A DNA stretch of 62,260 nucleotides from CAZTDP01 sp964612565 (GCA_964612565.1 CAZTDP010000005.1:1-62260), one strand, 5' to 3'. Numbered from the stretch's first letter, positions 46,282-55,795 are shown. Notes: generated by a model from the sequence alone, not told the origin. A program made the numbers and translations.

Positions 46282-47366
46282 TACTAGATTTATTATTTTT
46301 ATTCTTTACGGGTGCTATTGCGCTTGTGTTTTATCCGATTTGGATTAGCTTTGTATACAAGTTCCAAATGGGTGAGGACGTAAGAGAAGACGCGCCAAAA
46401 ACCCACATGCAAAAAATAGGAACTCCTACAATGGGGGGCTTTGTCTTTATAACAGCCGTAACGCTAACTACGCTAATTTTCAACCGATCGAGAACCCAAA
46501 CTTTACTACCTATCTTTATTGCCTTGACGGCCGGTTTGTTAGGAATGTTTGAAGATTTTACAAAAGTTTATCGAAAATCCGGGCTTCCGGGTTTTTTTGA
46601 ATATCACTTTGGGTATCTTTTTGGGAAAAAGTCGTACCAGCGAAAGGGCATTTTAGCCATTTTTCTTAAGCCTTGGAATTTATTTAAAGAGTTCTGGAGG
46701 GTCGTTGGAAGCACCGATGTCAGTGGCATTCAAACATACAAAAAGTTTATAATTCAAGCGGCAATTGGAGGTTTTGCCTCGTACTGGACGTATTTTAAAT
46801 TGGGCTGGGATTATATTTGGTTTCCTTTGCTAGGAGATGTTCATTTAGGATTTTTTTATTTAATCGTTATCTTTTTGCTATTCATTGTGGTGCTAAATGC
46901 AGTTGCTTTTACCGACGGCCTTGACGGCTTAGCTGGCGGTTTGGCAATAATTAGTTTTATATCTTTTTGGGTAATTTCACGGGTTTTGAACTATAACTCT
47001 TTAGCGGTATTTTGCGCGTCTTTTGTTGGGGCATTAATTCCGTTTTTATACTTTAATATATATCCGGCGAGGATATTTATGGGAAACGTTGGGTCACACG
47101 TTTTGGGTGCAACTTTAGCAATGTTAGCCGTTGTAATACACAGAGAGATTCCGTTTTTAATAATTGGAAGTGTGTTTCTTTTTGACGGTATTACAAGCCC
47201 GCTTCAACAGATTTCTTATAAGCTAACTAAAAAAAGATTATTTAGGTACGCTCCGATTCATCACCACTTTGAACTTTTAGGCTGGCCTGAAACAAAAGTT
47301 ACGCTACGGTTCTGGCTGGCAGGTGCTTTTGTGGCTTTTGGAGGCATTTTTGTAGCTCTCCTTTAA
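46263..47366 (+). CDS. mraY: phospho-N-acetylmuramoyl-pentapeptide transferase MraY
   Basis: A 367-residue polytopic enzyme. Conserved MraY motifs: K-I-G-T-P-T-M-G-G near residues 53-61, L-G-M-F-E-D-F-T-K, N-A-V-A-F-T-D-G-L-D-G-L-A-G-G, F-M-G-N-V-G-S-H and the H-H-H-F-E-L-L-G-W cluster. It attaches phospho-MurNAc-pentapeptide to undecaprenyl phosphate, forming lipid I. A roughly 35-residue insert near 115-165 is longer than usual. It overlaps the murA end by 19 bases; an in-frame ATG at 46272 is an alternative start. ftsW follows 7 bases later. Confidence 0.95.
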   Translation: MESMGIILDLLFLFFTGAIALVFYPIWISFVYKFQMGEDVREDAPKTHMQKIGTPTMGGFVFITAVTLTTLIFNRSRTQTLLPIFIALTAGLLGMFEDFTKVYRKSGLPGFFEYHFGYLFGKKSYQRKGILAIFLKPWNLFKEFWRVVGSTDVSGIQTYKKFIIQAAIGGFASYWTYFKLGWDYIWFPLLGDVHLGFFYLIVIFLLFIVVLNAVAFTDGLDGLAGGLAIISFISFWVISRVLNYNSLAVFCASFVGALIPFLYFNIYPARIFMGNVGSHVLGATLAMLAVVIHREIPFLIIGSVFLFDGITSPLQQISYKLTKKRLFRYAPIHHHFELLGWPETKVTLRFWLAGAFVAFGGIFVALL

Positions 47367-47373
47367 GAAATCT

Positions 47374-48546
47374 ATGAACCGAAAACGCCCTGCCTTTAAA
47401 AAAACTCTTAAAGATAGATCGTTTGTTCTAACCGTTTTGGCCTTTTTAATTTTTGGAATTGTTATCATAGCCGACAGTACTATCATTCACTCAAACAGCC
47501 TGTACAGCGATCCCTACAGGTTTGTTATTTTGCAAGTGGGGTGGGTGCTGATAGGTTTGGTTGGTTTTTTCTTTTTTTACAACTTTAACTATCAAAAGCT
47601 TGATAAGCCCGCTAATGTTTTTTTTGTAATTACACTAGCTTTACTGGCTCTACTGGCGCTTGTAAGCTTGTTTCCGTGTAATTCAGCAATTTTTTTTGCT
47701 CCCTGCGTAAATGGCGCAAACAGATGGTTTTATCTGAATGCTTCTCCCTTACCAAAATTACCTTTGCTTGGTGTTGTTGGATTCCAGCCCGGTGAAATGG
47801 CAAAGCTCTCCCTTTTAATGTATTTGTCAGTCACAATTCCGAAACAGCTAGAAAAGGGCAAAGATGCGTTTAAGATTTTTTTAATTCCAACTGCGCTTGT
47901 TTCGGGTTTAATTTTAGCCCAGCCTAATATGTCTACGGCCACGGTAGTTTTTTTAATCGGTTTAGCAATATATTTTGCTTCCGGTGCCTCCCTAAAACCT
48001 TTGTTTAAGCTTGCGCCTTTTTTTATAATCCTTGCGACTGCAGGTATCTTGCTGTCGCCTTATCGCCGCGAAAGATTACTTACACAAATAAGAGGCAGTT
48101 CCGACAGCACCGACAGAGAACAAGGCTACCATATTAAACAGGTTCAAATTGCTTTGGGTTCCGGGGGTTTGCTGGGTGTGGGTTTTGGACAGTCCCGCCA
48201 AAAGTATTATTATCTACCAGAGGTTGCTTCAGATTCGATATTTGCAATAATCGGCGAAGAGTTTGGTTTTATTGGAACAACCATCGTAATAATTGCTTTC
48301 GGATACCTTATATATAGAGGTTTTAATATTGCATTTAAAAGTGAAAGTTTAAGGGGGAGACTTTTGGCTGTTGGGATAACTTCATGGTTAGGTATTCAGT
48401 TTTTTGTAAACGTAGCAGCCATGACTCAAATAATCCCATTGACCGGTGTTCCGATACCGTTAATTTCGTACGGTGGTTCATCTATGGTATTTAGTTTGAT
48501 GGGATTGGGTATTTTAGCTAATATTGGTAAGGAGTCTCAAACATGA
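47374..48546 (+). CDS. ftsW: septal peptidoglycan polymerase FtsW (SEDS family)
   Basis: A 390-residue SEDS protein with about ten membrane helices. Family motifs: F-Q-P-G-E-M-A-K-L near residues 131-139, L-I-L-A-Q-P-N-M-S-T near 183-192, G-Y-H-I-K-Q-V-Q-I-A-L-G-S-G-G-L with Q, and P-L-I-S-Y-G-G-S-S near the end. FtsW polymerises glycan strands from lipid II with FtsI as partner (FtsI lies in the other dcw block). Its TGA overlaps the murG ATG by 4 bases. Confidence 0.94.
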   Translation: MNRKRPAFKKTLKDRSFVLTVLAFLIFGIVIIADSTIIHSNSLYSDPYRFVILQVGWVLIGLVGFFFFYNFNYQKLDKPANVFFVITLALLALLALVSLFPCNSAIFFAPCVNGANRWFYLNASPLPKLPLLGVVGFQPGEMAKLSLLMYLSVTIPKQLEKGKDAFKIFLIPTALVSGLILAQPNMSTATVVFLIGLAIYFASGASLKPLFKLAPFFIILATAGILLSPYRRERLLTQIRGSSDSTDREQGYHIKQVQIALGSGGLLGVGFGQSRQKYYYLPEVASDSIFAIIGEEFGFIGTTIVIIAFGYLIYRGFNIAFKSESLRGRLLAVGITSWLGIQFFVNVAAMTQIIPLTGVPIPLISYGGSSMVFSLMGLGILANIGKESQT

Positions 48547-49655
48547 AAATTGTAATTACGGGCGGACATCACAGTTCTGCGCTACCGGTTATAGAAGCTT
48601 TAAAGAGTTCTCAAAAGGATTTGCAATTGTTTTGGTTTGGCCATCGCAGCAGCTTACAAGGAGACAAAAACGATACTCTTGAGTACAAAGAAATTACCTC
48701 TTTAAGCATTCCTTTTTACGACCTTAAGGCAGGAAAGTTTTATAGAACATTTAATATAGCCAGGTTGGCAAGAATCCCGTTTGGTTTTCTTCAGGCTTTT
48801 TTTTGGCTTTACAGAATTAGACCCGATGTTATTTTATCCTTTGGAGGGTACTTGGCCGTTCCAACCGTTATAGCCGGAAAGATTTTGGGTATTAGGTCGC
48901 TGACTCACGAACAGACGGTTGTTGTAGGTTACGCAAATAAATTAATTTCCCACTTTGCCGATAAAATATGTATTTCTTGGCAAGAGTCAGCTAAATTTTT
49001 TCCAAAAGAAAAAGTTATATACACCGGAATACCTTTGCGTAAGTCCATTTTTGAAGTAAATACAAACCTAATCGATCCAAAAAACGGCTTACCTTTAATT
49101 TACATAACGGCCGGAAAAACCGGTTCTCATAAATTTAATATGGTTGTAAAAGAGGCGTTGCCGGAATTATTATCGACCACAAATGTTGTGCATCAGTGCG
49201 GCGACTATTCAAAGTACAACGATTTTGAGCAGCTTTCCGAAATATACGAAGAAATAAAAGGCATGAGCCCGGGGGTATATTACTTAAAAAAATTTGTATT
49301 AGAAAAGGAGATTGGCGAAATACTAAACGAATCCTCTTTGGTTGTTTCCAGAGCCGGAGCCCACATAGTTTCTGAACTCTTGGCGCTTCAAAAACCCTGT
49401 TTGTTGATACCCATACCGTGGGTAAGCCACAACGAGCAACAGTTAAACGCCGAAATGATCTCGGGTTTTGGTCTTGCAGAAATCTTAAAAGAAGACGATT
49501 TAACTTCCAAGTCCTTATTAGAGAGACTAAATTTAATGCTGAGTCACCTCAACGAGTACCGTCTTAAAAATCAAGAAACGTTAAAGCTTATAAATTTAGA
49601 TTCTGCCTTAGAGATTGCTAATGAAACCATTAAACTTGCTTCCTCAAAAAAATAA
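48543..49655 (+). CDS. murG: UDP-GlcNAc:lipid I GlcNAc transferase MurG
   Basis: A 370-residue GT28 protein. Recognisable MurG parts: F-G-G-Y-L-A-V-P near residues 99-106, T-H-E-Q near 121, the donor-site S-R-A-G-A-H-I-V-S-E-L and E-Q-Q-L-N-A-E. The N-terminal glycine loop (usually G-G-T-G-G-H) is I-T-G-G-H-H-S-S-A and the third glycine motif is A-G-K-T-G-S, so it is a divergent member. It makes lipid II from lipid I. AAGGAG lies 9 bases before the ATG, one of the few clear SDs among wall genes. Confidence 0.88.
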   Translation: MKIVITGGHHSSALPVIEALKSSQKDLQLFWFGHRSSLQGDKNDTLEYKEITSLSIPFYDLKAGKFYRTFNIARLARIPFGFLQAFFWLYRIRPDVILSFGGYLAVPTVIAGKILGIRSLTHEQTVVVGYANKLISHFADKICISWQESAKFFPKEKVIYTGIPLRKSIFEVNTNLIDPKNGLPLIYITAGKTGSHKFNMVVKEALPELLSTTNVVHQCGDYSKYNDFEQLSEIYEEIKGMSPGVYYLKKFVLEKEIGEILNESSLVVSRAGAHIVSELLALQKPCLLIPIPWVSHNEQQLNAEMISGFGLAEILKEDDLTSKSLLERLNLMLSHLNEYRLKNQETLKLINLDSALEIANETIKLASSKK

Positions 49656-50499
49656 TAATGGGCGTGCCAAATATTCACCGTCGGTAAGACGGGGAAAGCC
49701 TGTTCAGACAATAGGTACCGATGCTTTGCTTAAAAAGATAGAGTCACGTAGACGCGGTGTTAAATCCCCACGTGTAATTGCAAGAAAGCACCGGGTACTT
49801 TTAAAAATACTCCTTTTTATTATTCTGTTCGGTGCCTTATGTTTTTTAGCGTACCACTACTTTTTTAGCCCGGACCGATACGTTATTAAAGAAGTAACAA
49901 TTGTGGGGGGTGGAAAATTTGTAAACACTAACGATTTACGCTCGGTTACGGAAAACAACTCTATTGGGCAAAATCTTATAAAATTTGATACTGCCGCATT
50001 GAAAAAAACCATCTCAACAACATTTTTAGGTGCAAAAAACATTGATGTTTCTAAAGATTTTCCAAAAACAGTTATAGTAAAGATCGATGAGAGGATACCG
50101 CTTGCAATTGTGTATCACGAAAATGACTCGAATCACTATCTAATCGACAATGACGGCTATGTATTAGGAACTGTAACCAATGAATTTTTAAACCTGCCAA
50201 AAATATTATATGATGGGCCCGTTCAAATTGGTGCCTTTATAAGTAAAGATATCGCCCCGACTAGTTTAGAAATTTTAAAGGATGCCGATGCAAACAACTT
50301 AAAAATAAGCAGCATCAGTTATAGGGACGATTACACAAAAATGTACGTAAGTTCAACAGAAGTTTATTTTAGCAACGTAAAAAGCATTGGAGACTCGATG
50401 GAAATTTTTAGCAAATTATATAAACAACTTATTTTAAACGGTAAGAATGTGCAAAAAATTGATTTACGATATGATAAAGTAATAGTATTATATAATTAG
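49621..50499 (+). CDS. ftsQ: cell division protein FtsQ/DivIB
   Basis: A 292-residue bitopic protein: a basic, disordered cytoplasmic part of about 60 residues, one membrane helix (about 60-80), a POTRA domain starting V-I-K-E-V-T-I-V-G-G near residue 88 and the FtsQ beta-domain with D-F-P-K-T-V-I-V-K-I-D-E and Y-L-I-D-N-D-G-Y-V-L. It scaffolds the divisome. The ATG at 49621 is preferred to the TTG at 49615; the start lies inside murG (35-base overlap). A terminator-like hairpin follows directly. Confidence 0.88.
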   Translation: MKPLNLLPQKNNNGRAKYSPSVRRGKPVQTIGTDALLKKIESRRRGVKSPRVIARKHRVLLKILLFIILFGALCFLAYHYFFSPDRYVIKEVTIVGGGKFVNTNDLRSVTENNSIGQNLIKFDTAALKKTISTTFLGAKNIDVSKDFPKTVIVKIDERIPLAIVYHENDSNHYLIDNDGYVLGTVTNEFLNLPKILYDGPVQIGAFISKDIAPTSLEILKDADANNLKISSISYRDDYTKMYVSSTEVYFSNVKSIGDSMEIFSKLYKQLILNGKNVQKIDLRYDKVIVLYN

Positions 50500-50530
50500 C
50501 CTTTCGAGCATGGCCTGAGAGGTCGTTTTT
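50499..50530 (+). terminator. hairpin between ftsQ and ftsA
   Basis: GCCTTTC (50499-50505) can pair with GAGAGGT (50517-50523), using two G-U pairs, followed by CGTTTTTG. It could be a weak terminator or attenuator that lowers ftsA-ftsZ readthrough. Confidence 0.4.
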
Positions 50531-50547
50531 GAAGTCAAACTAACATT

Positions 50548-51804
50548 ATGCCCAAAGAGAAAATAATAACAGGAATAGACATCGGCTCTAACAAGGTCAC
50601 AACGACAATTGCTTCTGTTTCTGATGCAAAGGTGTCCGTAATAGGCGTCTCAAGTGAGATAACATCCAAAGGTATAAATAAAGGAAATGTTGTCGATATA
50701 GACAGCGCCGTTGAAGCTATTGCTCAAAGTATCGAAAAGGCAGAAAGAATGGCCGGCGTGTCTGTTTCAAGTGCTTTCGTTACAATAAACGGCAGCCACA
50801 TAGAGACCTTAAATTCCCACGGTGTTGTAGCGGTTTCACCCAATCAAACATCTGAAATAACAAGAGAAGACGTTGCTAGGGTTATAGAGGCGGCTCAGGC
50901 CGTTTCACTGCCTTCTACAAGAGAAGTTATTCATGTAATTCCTCGCGATTTTTCGGTAGATTCTCAAGAAGGTATTAAGGATCCTGTTGGAATGTCTGGT
51001 GTTAGGCTCGAGGTTGAAACTAATATTATTCACGGTTCAGCAACAGCAATGCGCAATATCGTAAAGTGTGTTAACCAGGTTGGTGTCAATGTTGATGAAC
51101 TTGTGTATACAGGAATTGCCTCATCAGAAGCTGTTTTAACCGAAACCGAAAAAGAACTGGGAACCTTACTAGTTGATATAGGCGGCGGAACAACATCCAT
51201 GATCGCTTTTTTGGAAGGCAGCCCTGTTCATTCTGCTGTTTTACCTATCGGCGGCAAGCTTATTACCAGCGATTTAGCCATTGGTTTAAGGTCCAGGCTT
51301 GAGGATGCCGAAAGAATAAAGGTGCGATTAAGCAACGAAGCCATGATTTCAAAAACAAACGAAAATATTAGAAAAGACGATGACTTTGATGTGTCGGAAT
51401 TTGGCCTCGAAATAGACAGACTTCCTCGTACAATGCTTTATAAAATTATCGACGCAAGACTTGAAGAGATTTTTAGATTAATAGCGTTAGAAATTACAAA
51501 AGTTAACTTAAACGGCAAACTTCCTGCCGGTGTAGTTATTACAGGTGGCGGTGCTTTGACCGCGAATGTAGAAAGAAACGCTAAAGTTAACTTAAAAATG
51601 CCGGTGCGAATAGGTGTTCCGCGCGGAGTTACCGGTTTGATAGATGAAATTCAAGGTCCTTCTTCAGCCGCAGGCGTTGGCGCTGTTTTATATGGTTCTA
51701 GACTTTACAGAGGCGGGGAGTTATTGTCATTTGACGAGCGTCGAGGTAATATGAAGAAAAGTTTTTCTAAGTTTTTTGACAAGCTTAGATCTTTCCTGCC
51801 CTAA
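50548..51804 (+). CDS. ftsA: cell division protein FtsA
   Basis: A 418-residue actin-family protein: G-I-D-I-G-S-N-K-V-T-T phosphate-1 loop near residues 9-19, the 1C region with V-D-I-D-S-A-V-E, phosphate-2 L-V-D-I-G-G-G-T-T near 209-217 and I-T-G-G-G-A-L near 330. The C-terminus ends in an amphipathic K-K-S-F-S-K-F-F-D-K-L-R-S-F-L-P, the usual membrane-targeting helix. It anchors FtsZ filaments to the membrane. ftsZ starts 12 bases after its stop. Confidence 0.95.
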   Translation: MPKEKIITGIDIGSNKVTTTIASVSDAKVSVIGVSSEITSKGINKGNVVDIDSAVEAIAQSIEKAERMAGVSVSSAFVTINGSHIETLNSHGVVAVSPNQTSEITREDVARVIEAAQAVSLPSTREVIHVIPRDFSVDSQEGIKDPVGMSGVRLEVETNIIHGSATAMRNIVKCVNQVGVNVDELVYTGIASSEAVLTETEKELGTLLVDIGGGTTSMIAFLEGSPVHSAVLPIGGKLITSDLAIGLRSRLEDAERIKVRLSNEAMISKTNENIRKDDDFDVSEFGLEIDRLPRTMLYKIIDARLEEIFRLIALEITKVNLNGKLPAGVVITGGGALTANVERNAKVNLKMPVRIGVPRGVTGLIDEIQGPSSAAGVGAVLYGSRLYRGGELLSFDERRGNMKKSFSKFFDKLRSFLP

Positions 51805-51816
51805 ATTTTTTAAGCA

Positions 51817-53028
51817 ATGCAAATTAAACCTGAAATCGAAAGATTTGCAAAAATACGTGTCGTCGGAGTAGGCGGAGCCGGCGGAAATGTAATCAACTCA
51901 ATGATTGAATCCAATCAAATTAGAGGAGTTGAGTTTGTTTCTATCAATACAGATGCTCAGGATCTTTCCATTAATAAAGCCGGTATAAAAATTCCAATCG
52001 GCCAAGAACTTACACAAGGACTCGGTGCGGGCGCGAATCCGGAAATTGGACGGAAAGCTGCCGAGGAATCGGAAGACATTATTAAAACAAATTTAGATGG
52101 CGCGAACATGGTTTTTATTACGGCAGGGATGGGCGGCGGTACCGGAACGGGCGCGTCTCCATTGATCGCACGGTTGGCCAGAGAGTCGGGGGCTTTAACA
52201 ATTGGAGTTGTAACTAAACCGTTTGCATTTGAAGGTATTCAACGAATGCGCGCTGCCGATCGTGGCATTGCAGAACTCAAAAAAGAGGTAGACGCCTTAA
52301 TCACAATTCCAAATCAAAAGTTATTAGAAGTTTCAGATGAAGACATGTCCATTTTAGATGCCTTTAGACTGTCGGACAGCGTTTTGAACCAAGGTGTTCA
52401 AGGGATATCGGATTTAATTGTTATGCCCGGTTTGATAAATGTTGATTTTGCTGACGTAAAAACAATTATGTCCTCGGCAGGCACCGCATTAATGGGTATT
52501 GGAATTGGTACCGGTGAAAACAGAGCAGAGATTGCCGCTCAGGCCGCAATTTCTTCACCTCTTTTGGAACAGTCCGTAGAAGGCGCTAAAGGAATTTTGT
52601 TTAATATTTCTGGCGGACCCGATCTTACGATGCGCGAAGTTGACCGAGCCGCAAATATAATCAGAAGTATCGCCAATGAAGAAGCGAATATAATTTTTGG
52701 AACCTCGATTGATGAGGAACTTACAGGACAATTAAAAATAACCGTTATAGCTACGGGATTTGAAATGCCCGAAGAGGATGATTCGATGATAGGTTATGTT
52801 GAAAAACATTACTCTTATAAAAAAGAGGATCAAAAACCGGTAATCCCACTTTACACGCAACAGCAGCAGCAACAAAGGTCCCCCGAACAGCATCCGGATC
52901 AGGGTCCTTCAAATTCACCTCAGGAACCAAAAACAGATTTACCAAAAGAGATGTGGAAACCGGATGATGCCGGGGATGGAGATTACGACAGCCAGTTTGA
53001 TATTCCTACGTTTTTGAGAAGTCGCTGA
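51817..53028 (+). CDS. ftsZ: cell division GTPase FtsZ
   Basis: A 403-residue tubulin homologue. G-V-G-G-A-G-G-N near residues 17-24, the tubulin signature G-G-G-T-G-T-G near 106-112, N-T-D-A-Q-D-L, and the T7-loop region N-V-D-F-A-D-V. After the core there is a disordered Gln/Pro-rich linker (Q-Q-Q-Q-Q-R-S-P-E, about 345-385) and the conserved tail D-I-P-T-F-L-R, which binds FtsA. It forms the Z-ring. A short GTTG/CAAC hairpin followed by T7 at 53040-53067 may end the unit. Confidence 0.97.
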   Translation: MQIKPEIERFAKIRVVGVGGAGGNVINSMIESNQIRGVEFVSINTDAQDLSINKAGIKIPIGQELTQGLGAGANPEIGRKAAEESEDIIKTNLDGANMVFITAGMGGGTGTGASPLIARLARESGALTIGVVTKPFAFEGIQRMRAADRGIAELKKEVDALITIPNQKLLEVSDEDMSILDAFRLSDSVLNQGVQGISDLIVMPGLINVDFADVKTIMSSAGTALMGIGIGTGENRAEIAAQAAISSPLLEQSVEGAKGILFNISGGPDLTMREVDRAANIIRSIANEEANIIFGTSIDEELTGQLKITVIATGFEMPEEDDSMIGYVEKHYSYKKEDQKPVIPLYTQQQQQQRSPEQHPDQGPSNSPQEPKTDLPKEMWKPDDAGDGDYDSQFDIPTFLRSR

Positions 53029-53039
53029 ATTTTTGATTT

Positions 53040-53067
53040 GTTGATTTATCAACGTTTAGCTTTTTTT
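53040..53067 (+). terminator. weak terminator candidate after ftsZ
   Basis: GTTGAT/ATCAAC (53040-53053) forms a short stem, followed by GTTTAGC and T7. The stem is marginal. Confidence 0.35.
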
Positions 53068-53239
53068 AAGTCTTGATACGTCAGCTCTCGCGTTCAATAC
53101 TACAATGTACATTTCCTTGTAGTTAAATAAAATTTTGGTTAGTCTTGAATAGTCGTATAAATTTAATAACCGTTTCGCGACTCGACAATTTTTGAACAGG
53201 CAGTAAAAGGTTGCCGGCTCGGGAAATGAATGCTGCCGT
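53068..53239 (+). other. untranslated region upstream of nrdJ
   Basis: About 170 bases without a credible gene. It holds a CTACAA/TTGTAG inverted repeat (53100-53122) and no recognisable cobalamin riboswitch B12 box or NrdR box. With no N6 -10 box before nrdJ, it probably contains the nrdJ promoter and leader. Confidence 0.4.
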
Positions 53240-55780
53240 ATGAGTAGCTTCTTATACTTTTCTGATCCAGAATCGCTAAAAAAGAACTCGGATATAAAAT
53301 TTTCTGACAACGCTAGAAAAATTCTTGAAAAACGCTATCTAAGGCGTAACACTAATGGTGACATAGCAGAAACTCCCGAAGAAATGTTCGACCGCATAGC
53401 AACAGCCATGTCTGAGCCTGATAGGCCTTATCATGATAGTAACTTTACAAAAATAGAGTATTACAATCTTTTATCCAGCAAAAAGTTTTTCCCTAACTCG
53501 CCTACGTTTACAGGCGCAGGAACTCCGTTGGGACAACTTGCTGCTTGTTTTGTTTTACCGATTTCAGATGATCTTGGGAAAGAAAGAGACGGAATATTCC
53601 AAACTTTGCGTGTTGCAGCTTTAATTCAACAAAGCGGCGGGGGTAATGGATTTTCTTTTTCAAGACTACGCTCAAAAGGTGCAATTGTTTCGACAAGTAA
53701 CGGAATGGCAACGGGTCCTGTAGGGTTTCTTAGAGTTTACGATGCGGCTTTTGGCGAAATAGCTCAAGGTGGCATCCGAAGGGGCGCCAACATGGGTGTT
53801 TTACGTGTCGATCACCCGGATATTAGAGATTTTATAAAGTGTAAAGCCGAAGAAGGGCATGTTTCAAACTTTAATATTTCTGTGGCCGTAACAGATAAGT
53901 TTATGGAAGCTGTTAAGAACGATACTACATACGATCTTGTGGATCCCCACACACTAAAAATAGTGGAAAGCCCAAGGGCACGAGAAATTTTTGATATGAT
54001 TGTGGATTACGCGTATAGAAACGGCGAGCCCGGTGTTCTTTTTGTTGACACTGCAAACAAGACAAACCCGGTTCCCCACTTGTACGAATTGGAAGCAACA
54101 AATCCATGTGGCGAACAGTGGCTGGGGCCTTACGAAAATTGCTGCCTGGGGTCAATAAACTTAAACGAACATTTGGATGAAAAAGGCAATTTAGATTGGG
54201 AAAAACTGAAAGAAACAATTATCTTATCCACACGTTTCCTAGACAATGTGGTTGAGGCTAATAGATACATTCCTGCTGTACCCGAAGTAAAAGAAGCCGC
54301 TTTAAACGTTAGGAGAATCGGTTTAGGCTTTATGGGTCTTGCCGATGCCATGTACTCAATGGGCATAAGGTACGGTAGCGAAAAAGGTCAAGAATTTGCT
54401 GCACAGGTTGCCGAATTCATTAGATTTTACTCAATGAAAGCTTCGATAGAACTTTCAAAAGAACGCGGTCCGTTTAAAAAGATAAAAGGTAGCATTTACG
54501 ATCCCGACAATTTAAGATGGGCACCCCCTTCACCATTAAAGCCTTTTAAATTTGATTTTTCCCGTCCTTCATTTGATTGGTCGGAAGTTACTCAAGGCAT
54601 TAAACTGTACGGTATTAGAAATGGTGCTCAGGCCACAATTGCTCCTACCGGAACAATCTCTACAGTGGCGGGAATAGAAGGCTACGGATGTGAACCGGTT
54701 TTTGCGTTAGCATACTATAGAAATGTTTATCAAGCTGCGGGTCAGGAAGGTAAATTGACGCTAACTTATGTGAGTCCTTTTTTTCAGCGAGAGCTTGAAA
54801 AATTGGGTTTAAGCGAGGATGTTAAAGCAAAAATAATTGACGAGGTAGCTAACACAGGAACATGCAGCAATATTTCTGAACTTCCCGAAAATATAAGAAA
54901 CACATTTGTGGTTTCCTCGGATATTACTCCAGAAGAACATATTATGATGCAGGCATCCATTCAAGCTTTTGTCGATAACTCCATTTCCAAAACATGTAAC
55001 TTTCCAGAGGCAGCTTCTAGGGAAGATGTCGCAAAAGTTTATATGATGGGGTGGGAAAATGGTTGCAAAGGTTTAACCGTGTATGTCACAGGCAGCCGCC
55101 AGGAAGTTGTATTAGAAACAAAATCTACAAAGGACGCAAAATCCTCAGAACCGGCTATTAAAGAAGACGCCGTAAACAAAGAAATTGTTATTTCCGAAAA
55201 AAACCAAGATGCTGCTATGGAGCCTGTTTTAGTAAACAGAGGTTATAAATTGAGCGGCTCTACTTACAAGCTAAGAACACCTCAAGGTAACGCATTTATT
55301 ACGATAAATCGCGATGCTACAGGCAGGCCGTTAGAGGTTTTCTTAAACGTAGGAAAGGCGGGAAGTGATGTTGCAGCTTTGGCCGAAGGTTTAGGCAGGT
55401 TATTATCGGGTTGGTTAAGAATGCCTAATTATTCCGAAGAAGTAGTGAGAGAAATAATAGTTCAGCTTATAGGCATTGGCGGTTCAAAATCTATAGGATT
55501 TGGCAAAAACAGAGTATCTTCGCTACCCGATGCTGTCGCCCAAGTATTGGCTGAGGAATTTAATTTTACGGTTAAAACAAACGGTCACTCCACGGTTGAA
55601 AGCAGCGATAAATCTACCCAGGAACGTGTTAGCGATTCTGATGACAGGTCGTTCTCGGATGCCGGTGTCTCTTCGGACAAGTTTGCAAATACCGACATGT
55701 GCCCCGAATGCGGCAATTACAGCCTCGTTTTAGAAGAAGGCTGCGCAAAATGCTATGAATGCGGTTACAGCCGCTGCTAG
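53240..55780 (+). CDS. nrdJ: adenosylcobalamin-dependent (class II) ribonucleotide reductase
   Basis: An 846-residue class II ribonucleotide reductase. The N-terminus F-S-D-N-A-R-K-I-L-E-K-R-Y-L and E-T-P-E-E-M-F-D-R-I-A, the catalytic core with N-P-C-G-E-Q-W-L and C-L-G-S-I-N-L, and A-P-T-G-T-I-S match the B12-dependent type. A TSCPD domain follows (about 655-770), and the C-terminus ends in two CxxC pairs (C-P-E-C-G...C-Y-E-C-G). It makes deoxyribonucleotides using a radical from adenosylcobalamin, without oxygen or a separate small subunit. The adenosyltransferase for its cofactor is encoded right after it. Confidence 0.95.
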   Translation: MSSFLYFSDPESLKKNSDIKFSDNARKILEKRYLRRNTNGDIAETPEEMFDRIATAMSEPDRPYHDSNFTKIEYYNLLSSKKFFPNSPTFTGAGTPLGQLAACFVLPISDDLGKERDGIFQTLRVAALIQQSGGGNGFSFSRLRSKGAIVSTSNGMATGPVGFLRVYDAAFGEIAQGGIRRGANMGVLRVDHPDIRDFIKCKAEEGHVSNFNISVAVTDKFMEAVKNDTTYDLVDPHTLKIVESPRAREIFDMIVDYAYRNGEPGVLFVDTANKTNPVPHLYELEATNPCGEQWLGPYENCCLGSINLNEHLDEKGNLDWEKLKETIILSTRFLDNVVEANRYIPAVPEVKEAALNVRRIGLGFMGLADAMYSMGIRYGSEKGQEFAAQVAEFIRFYSMKASIELSKERGPFKKIKGSIYDPDNLRWAPPSPLKPFKFDFSRPSFDWSEVTQGIKLYGIRNGAQATIAPTGTISTVAGIEGYGCEPVFALAYYRNVYQAAGQEGKLTLTYVSPFFQRELEKLGLSEDVKAKIIDEVANTGTCSNISELPENIRNTFVVSSDITPEEHIMMQASIQAFVDNSISKTCNFPEAASREDVAKVYMMGWENGCKGLTVYVTGSRQEVVLETKSTKDAKSSEPAIKEDAVNKEIVISEKNQDAAMEPVLVNRGYKLSGSTYKLRTPQGNAFITINRDATGRPLEVFLNVGKAGSDVAALAEGLGRLLSGWLRMPNYSEEVVREIIVQLIGIGGSKSIGFGKNRVSSLPDAVAQVLAEEFNFTVKTNGHSTVESSDKSTQERVSDSDDRSFSDAGVSSDKFANTDMCPECGNYSLVLEEGCAKCYECGYSRC

Positions 55781-55783
55781 TGG

Positions 55784-55789
55784 TAAAAT
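55784..55789 (+). promoter_or_regulatory. -10 box of a leaderless promoter (TAAAAT N6 GTG)
   Basis: TAAAAT ends exactly 6 bases before the GTG at 55796, inside the 15-base gap after nrdJ, so the adenosyltransferase can be made independently of nrdJ. Confidence 0.55.
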
Positions 55790-55795
55790 CTAGAT

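Noticed and set aside
53029..53239. Cobalamin riboswitch before nrdJ
   Set aside because: I looked for the B12 box and the conserved core and did not find them.
53056..53310. 84-codon minus-strand frame upstream of nrdJ
   Set aside because: It overlaps the nrdJ start, has no ribosome-binding site and its composition looks non-coding.
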